From Sinohyriopsis cumingii (Eukaryota; Mollusca; Bivalvia; Unionida; Unionidae), in the NCBI GenBank assembly GCA_028554795.2, contig CM068841.1:26717308-26781307 (forward strand): DNA of 64,000 bases. Reading direction: 5' to 3'. Both the position numbers and the translations under genes were made by a program. The notes beneath the pieces were generated by a model. The model ran no database searches. It was not told the origin of the DNA and saw only the letters and a list, made by a program, of their open reading frames with translations. Below, piece after piece: positions 58,414-64,000 of the stretch. Every line of letters begins with the position of its first letter. Within the stretch, counting starts at the first letter, position 1.

Positions 58414-58730
58414 GACCACTCCGGTGTCCTAGTGGTTAGAGCGTCCGCCTCAGAAGCGGGAGGTCATGGGTTCAAACCCCAGCCAAGTCATACCAAAGAC
58501 TTACAAAAATGGTATTAACAGCTACCTCGCTAGACGCTCAGCATTAAGAGGTTAGTGTTAGGACTGATCGGCCTGGTGTCAGGATAATGTGACTGGGTGC
58601 AACATCATACTACATGTTTGCAGCATGATGCCCCAGTGCTATACATCACTATAAACTGCCACACTGCAGACATCGTAGCAATATGACTGAAAAATTATTC
58701 AAGCTACGTTAAAAATCCAATCACACACAC
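58414..58730 (+). mobile_element. Full-length tRNA-derived SINE with perfect target duplication
   Basis: Flanked by identical 13-mers ACAATTCCATTCT (58401-58413 and 58731-58743). Head: TCCTAGTGGTTAGAGCG (A box) and GGGTTCAAACCCC (B box), spaced as in tRNA. Body: AATGGTATTAACAGCTACC, CGGCCTGGTGTCAGGATAA, GTGACTGGGTG. Tail: GCTACGTTAAAAATCCAAT and a short CA run. The intact promoter boxes and target duplication make it the youngest SINE in the window, and a reference for the older copies at 16745 and 29411. Confidence 0.92.
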
Positions 58731-58743
58731 ACAATTCCATTCT

Positions 58744-60050
58744 ACGATCCAGAACCAACACTAATTCCGTACTACAGTTCTTGCATTTCAATCCAATTTT
58801 GCTTTTGAAATGTAGTGCCACTCAATTCATAATGAACCCATTCATTTCAAACACTCGCAAATACTTATTATTCCTGTCTACAACTGAAAAATATCTATAT
58901 AAAAAAACGTGTAACTGTGTTTTATGCAAGGGCATGGAGATGCACAAAAACTTGCACCTGAAGCTTGAATAAAACCCCGACTGTGGATAAGACTTTACCC
59001 ATCGATTACCCCAGCTTGGGGATAAATTCCGACCGTGGCGATTTATTATATATCCTATGACTGCTCCAGCTTGAGGGCAAAATCCAAGCACATCCCTAAA
59101 AAGATAACAAGTATAGCGGCTCTTTACCTTCTGTAAATGCCACTTGAGCTTCCTGATGCTGTTGTATCTGCCATTTGACAGAATCACGAATGTGGATATA
59201 TTTCTTAATTGCCTCTAGTTGTTGAGCTAGTTTAGCTGTATGAAATTCCTTTGTGCAGACTCACTCATTATTAATATTACAACAGTGATTTAATTACACA
59301 TCACCTGTCAGCACACCGATGATAAGTCAGTTATTTTATAACACACCAACAAGCTTGCCCCTTGCACCCCCCCCCCCTTTTTATTTTATTTGGGCACCTG
59401 TGGACATGAATCTGCAAGGCTCAAATTGTCATTTTTAATATAAGATCTCAACATTTTTAAGGCCTTAATTTTAAAGACATCCTTAAAACCCCCAAAAGGT
59501 TATCAACTGGATCACCAGCCTTCGTTTAGAGTAACAGCAAGTATATATATATATTTAGGTCTAAGGAAACACAATAAAAATGTTTGATTTAACAATGACA
59601 TATTTGCCTCAGGTCTGTGATCCTGAAGTGAATATTAACTGTCCATTTATTTTCTTGGCTTTTCTTTACTAGGAAATTGATTATAGAGATTTCTGCAATG
59701 GTGAAGGCAATGTAAAAATTGGTTACTATAACATACTTTTTACGCCATGTTTGAAAAAATAAATCCAATGGAAAGGTTATAGTCTGAAAATCTTCATTAA
59801 ATTAAGTTAATATAGGGGAAAAAACTTTAAGAGTTCATAAATATTTTTCAGTGCTGAATAAAGATATAACACTTTCTGCTGTGATTTTAATAGTTTCTGA
59901 GAGCATGAAAAATTTCTAGAACTATAATGTATAAATGTTTTCAAAAGATTATATTAATATGAGGGAAAAGTCTGTTATGAAATAAACTGACAAGATCTTG
60001 TATGAATTCATGTTATCTTTAAATATGATATTTGTGTGAAAATATCTGGA
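58744..60050. other. Gene-free stretch
   Basis: No supported ORF. One C homopolymer at about 59366-59377. Nothing else definable. Confidence 0.5.
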
Positions 60051-60054
60051 AGAA

Positions 60055-60545
60055 AAAACAAGATGGTGCCACTCACACATACAATGTGGTTGCCACAGTA
60101 GCCATATTAAGAAACTTTTTATCGCTACTTCTGAATGGATAATTGTGTCAGCGTGTCAACATGTGTACAAAATACTTATGTTGATGTCTAGCAGGTCCTG
60201 AATGAGAATTATGGTGCTGTACAGACATCCTATAAGGCCACCAATGTGGCCATCCTGAAAATCTTGGTATAACTACTTCTCCTGAATGAATCGTCATATC
60301 AGTGAAAGACTTCTTATGTCTAGTTGGACGTAAATGAAAATAGTGCCAATCTAACCTCCAATATGGCTGTTTTAATGGGCATCTGGAAAACCCCTTCCTT
60401 GCTACTTCTCCTAGATGGCTGGTCATTTTGACATTGTGCTTTCACTAGATGACCTATTTGATGTCTGGTTGGCCGTAAATGGAACTATGCATATGGTTTT
60501 GATGTCTAGTTGGTCCTAAATGTGGTTTTTGCTGCTCATAAACTT
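60055..60545. repeat. Degenerate tandem repeat, about 150 bp unit
   Basis: Three diverged units share GCTACTTCTCCTGAATGG-type, TTGATGTCTAG(C/T)TGGTCCTAAATG-type and CCAATATGGC(T/C)-type segments (landmarks at 60124/60269/60410 and 60181/60319/60460). No coding meaning; the unit resembles old dispersed repeats. Confidence 0.6.
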
Positions 60546-60549
60546 TTAA

Positions 60550-62595
60550 TGGTATTATAGTTGGTTCCTTAATGAAACTGCTGTACAAAATTAAAAGGCC
60601 TTCTCACTTTCTGTCAAGTTGGATACAATTATCTTTACCAGCTAGGATTTCTTGATCCTCTTTTTTATACATCAACCCTTCGCATATGTAGTTAGCTAAA
60701 ACAGTATTTTGAACAATTAATTGCCCTCTTGCAAATACAATCCCAATTGCATGCTTTTACCAGTGTGAGAGCTCCTTATATAAGTAGCTAAGTATTCAGT
60801 AACTGAATTTCCACATCCACATGCATCAACTCAGAATTAAAAGTTGCAAAACGTATACAAATTTGAAAATCTTGAGACATGTGTCACTTTGCATGGTGGG
60901 TGTTATGATTTAAATGCAACAAGGAAATTGAATTAGGGTTAATTTCTTTAAGCTGTATTCAATCATGGGGCCCTGGATTATAGAATGGTCTAGGCATACA
61001 CATCACTAATCAACTCTCTCTAGTCCAACCAATGTGTGTATATGAGAAAGCTTGCCAGTAGCGTTATGTGTGTTGATTTCTTCCAATAAATATGTTGGCT
61101 GCCATGTAAAGTCTATGATGTCCTGAAAAATGGTGTTAAGCTCCATACAAGCAAGCTAAACAATCAATGATATAATGGAACAGTAGACACCATTTTAGCT
61201 AAATATGCCAAGAATTGATTTAGAGACTTGGTTAGTGATGATGACTTAAAATTGGCAAGGGATTAAAAAGATAAAAGAAATGACCTTTCATGGCACTGTA
61301 ATATAACAAATGAGGAAAAACAAAAGTTTATTGCATTTGAACCTTTTGTTTTTTCACAGTTTCAATTTAAGTCATAAGGCCCCTTATTTTGCCTTACCAA
61401 ACATATAGCAAGTTATTACCTCAAGCCCTAGCACTAACAATGCCTCACAAGTAAGCAGTCTTTTATGAAGTCTCAGGTCTGAGTATATGTCTAGCAATAC
61501 TTATGTCCAGTTTGTTTATAAAATTCTTTCTCACATGGTACAGTTTTCAGAGAGACACGATAAATTCAACAAGTGTGGTAATGAAGGGACAGGCATTCTT
61601 TATTTATGCACACATCCCAAAGGGACATTGCTATGTTTGAATCAACACTGAACTGAAGAATGGAGCATCAGCTGCATCAATTAAAATATTGTGGCCCACA
61701 CAAAATACTGCAAGGACTATAATCAATTTATGAGTGCAATGGGCATGAATTACTGTAGCAGACTGGAGGAAGTAATCCGAATTTATTAATATCTTGAAGC
61801 TAAATATAGTAAAGTTTTCATCTATAATCTGTGGAATCATTTTTGCACACAGTTTGCAGGATTTGTCTTTGGGTCATCGTTTTTCTTTTTCTTCATCTTT
61901 CTAGCTTATGGTATCTTGATAAGTCTTATGGTGCCGTGCAACTGCACTTGATGATTACCACAGCCAGTGACATTGTATCAAATCTTCTGGGATCAGATGA
62001 TTCAATGCAAATTCCACATAACCTATCACCATCCTCATGTTTGCCATCTGACTTACTAAGTTATTTTGCCTAAATAATAATAAAAACAATCTGGTCTGAT
62101 GTATTGATAGCGTTCTGAATGACCATAATATATTCTCTGTATCTATCCTAGAAAATCCTGAGTGGATTGCTGTTTGGTTTTAATAAACCAAAGTAATCCA
62201 ATGAAAGGCATTTTACAGACACAAGTGTCTGTTTCCTGTATGCAGTGATTAAATGATAGTATTATGTCTTTATTTTTTTAAAACTGATGATACATATGAT
62301 CACCTTCAATGTGCAATATTAGTTATGTTAATTAACGAGTGGGCAATATTTGAATTTCAAAGATAAAAGTGTATGCCATGATCACTTTAGTAGGATGATT
62401 TGTCAAGTGAGGTTATCTTTTCTGTTTGAATAAATATTGTTAACTAAACTATTTTCGCAAGTTATGACATAAGAATGATTCAAAGAAAGAAAATTCATTA
62501 AATTGAACATATAAAGTGTAATACTGCAACAGAGTCTAGATGAACTATTTCTTCAGAGACACAATCCAGACTCTGTGGCAGCAAAATTATCAAAT
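60550..62595. other. Gene-free stretch
   Basis: No ORF with a recognisable domain. A frame at 61831-62073 has a hydrophobic start but no supporting signal. Nothing else definable. Confidence 0.45.
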
Positions 62596-62597
62596 AG

Positions 62598-62732
62598 GAC
62601 ACAACTAAGAGACAATCACATTTTCAGTCACAATGGTTTGACAATTATCAATGGCTTGAATTCATTGACTGTGAAGGCAAAGTGATTTGCAGTTACTGCA
62701 AAAAAAAGTTCCCAAACTGTCACAGATTTTAA
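62598..62732 (+). pseudogene. Relic of a TTF/BED-type zinc finger (hAT-transposase-derived)
   Basis: A 44-codon frame reads SQWFDNYQWLEFIDCEG and then KVICSYCKKKFPNCH before TAA 62730-62732. The pattern of two Trp/Leu residues followed by V-x-C-x2-C is that of the N-terminal finger of hAT-type transposases and their domesticated ZNF862/KIAA1586-like relatives. The His pair and the transposase body are missing. It may also be a retained host exon, but no acceptor or donor site can be matched. Confidence 0.5.
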
Positions 62733-62734
62733 AT

Positions 62735-64000
62735 TCTACCAGTGGACTTGTAAGTGTAACTGACAAATTCAGGATTTAATCAAGCAAGTCTCATGATAGT
62801 ATTATACCTAATAAAGCAAAATGTAGCACAGTATATTCATGACACTTAGGCCAGCATGTACAAAATATTCCTCAAGTTACAGTTGCTAGCACTCCACTAA
62901 GAAATGTCATTTTATAATAAATAAAAATGTAATGGAAAAAAAAAATCGATAAAGTGATTGCACTCTTTAACATAGCCTACTACCTAACTCAATAATGAAA
63001 ATGATTTGGTTCATTATATCTTTGTGTTTTATGGAATAAATGCATACATCTGATTGAATTTTAGGCAAGAGACTGAACTTTTGGGTTAAGTTAAAATGTA
63101 TGTGGAACAAATGCATTTTCTAAAACTACTTGTATCAGTGTGCATTGTGACTTTTCTTTAAGATAACTCTAAATGGTACTGGGTATATATCATTTTCTTC
63201 AACTGCACACTGTTGTCTTCCATTTGATTTGATGACTTACAGCTATACTGTCTACACAGTAGGCCTCAACGTCAGGAAAAATTCTGTATACTTCAGTTAC
63301 AGCTGAAATAAGTTTTGCATTAGTACCTGAATCAGACAAAAAAGGTTGTGTTCTGGTGTGTGAATAGAAATGGCTAAAAGTAATATAGACAAAAGCCATA
63401 AGAGTACACAAGTTACATATGAAAACCACCAATTCACTTGCATGTGTGGCATACAAGTTCAAAGATTTGCTTCAAGTTTATTTGTGTACACAGATTGTTC
63501 AACTCATAAGATATTTTAAGAGCTATTTCTCTATTGTATGCATAATTCATTTACAAATGTGATTAGTGGGCCACACCGAAGGCCATACTATTAGTTCACT
63601 TGGCAATATGGTAACGTCAGCTGAAAAGCATAATCATCCATTAAAAGAGCATTATGATATGAACATTAGGTATTTAGGACATATAGATTTTTCTTTTCCA
63701 AATGGAGTCCAAGTAATTATTGCCCAATCCAGGTATAATTTTGTACACAAGTAAAGAACAAAATAAGATAAATCTTCATTTATTTGCAATTGACAATACA
63801 CTTCTTAATGAATATACACTTTTGCATTTATTTTGTATCACTTGAATAAACAATATTTCTTTCAGTTCATTTTAAACTTTTATTTTATATCACTTGAGTA
63901 AACAATATCTCTTTCGTTTCATTTAACACTTAGAAACAGGTTCTTCCAGTTACAATAATCAACTCTGGAAACAATAAACAAACTGGAACTTTTGACCTAA
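62735..64000. other. Gene-free AT-rich end of window
   Basis: No supported coding sequence. A short duplicated passage (ATCACTTGARTAAACAATAT with TTTCATTT, at about 63837 and 63888) is a local tandem duplication of about 50 bp. Confidence 0.5.

Noticed and set aside
58421..58495. Possible tRNA gene
   Set aside because: Has A and B boxes but no proper acceptor pairing, and is part of a longer SINE with a target duplication. The same applies to 24883, 29411 and 47723.
63199..63462. 87-codon minus-strand ORF near the window end
   Set aside because: No recognisable motif, AT-rich composition, and no promoter or splice evidence.

Overview
The window looks like a repeat-rich stretch of a metazoan, most likely molluscan, nuclear genome. 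It is AT-rich, with many microsatellites, tRNA-derived SINEs, four kinds of non-LTR retrotransposon, hAT-type MITEs and satellite-like tandem arrays. I found no intact host protein-coding gene. The mollusc assignment is an inference from the mix of repeats and is not proven by any single sequence.

The most distinctive content is two decayed, virus-like DNA elements built around a protein-primed family B DNA polymerase of the Polinton/Maverick/adintovirus type. Element 1 (about 3640-13035) has repeat-rich ends in inverted orientation, a broken polymerase, several unrecognised broken genes and two short basic genes. Element 2 (about 48695-55460) has a left-end tandem repeat, a divergent gene pair, a two-zinc-knuckle gene divergent from the polymerase, the polymerase itself, and a BIR (IAP-type) gene directly downstream of it. 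I saw no integrase and no capsid gene that I could recognise in either element.

Four genes in the two elements (two in each) are followed 12-41 nt after the stop codon by a 16-nt hairpin of the replication-dependent histone mRNA type (GGCCCTTTTCAGGGCC or a near variant). The hairpin is followed by a conserved purine-rich box (GAAAAGA) inside a small second hairpin and then by a CAATTGCC/GCCAATTG-like box. This suggests that at least some transcripts of this element family mature like histone mRNAs, by SLBP/U7-type processing, while the zinc-knuckle gene has an ordinary AATAAA signal.

Layout: 1-3600, no gene; 3640-13035, element 1; 13050-14880, microsatellite and palindromes; 14900-16945, a roughly 365-bp satellite array plus SINE; 17000-24880, mostly empty, with an L1-like fragment; 24883-26262, a SINE and a folded-back LINE; 26262-29735, a second array of the same satellite plus SINE; 30434-33787, a decayed L1/Tx1-like LINE with a nested hAT-like MITE; 34430-35473, a dispersed repeat and a hAT MITE with a perfect target-site duplication; 35500-39300, empty; 40476-46018, a nearly complete I/Jockey-type LINE on the minus strand; 46040-48690, empty apart from a SINE; 48695-55460, element 2; 56050-57013, a CR1/L2-type LINE tail; 58414-58730, a young SINE; the rest is mostly unannotatable, with a small zinc-finger relic at 62598-62732.
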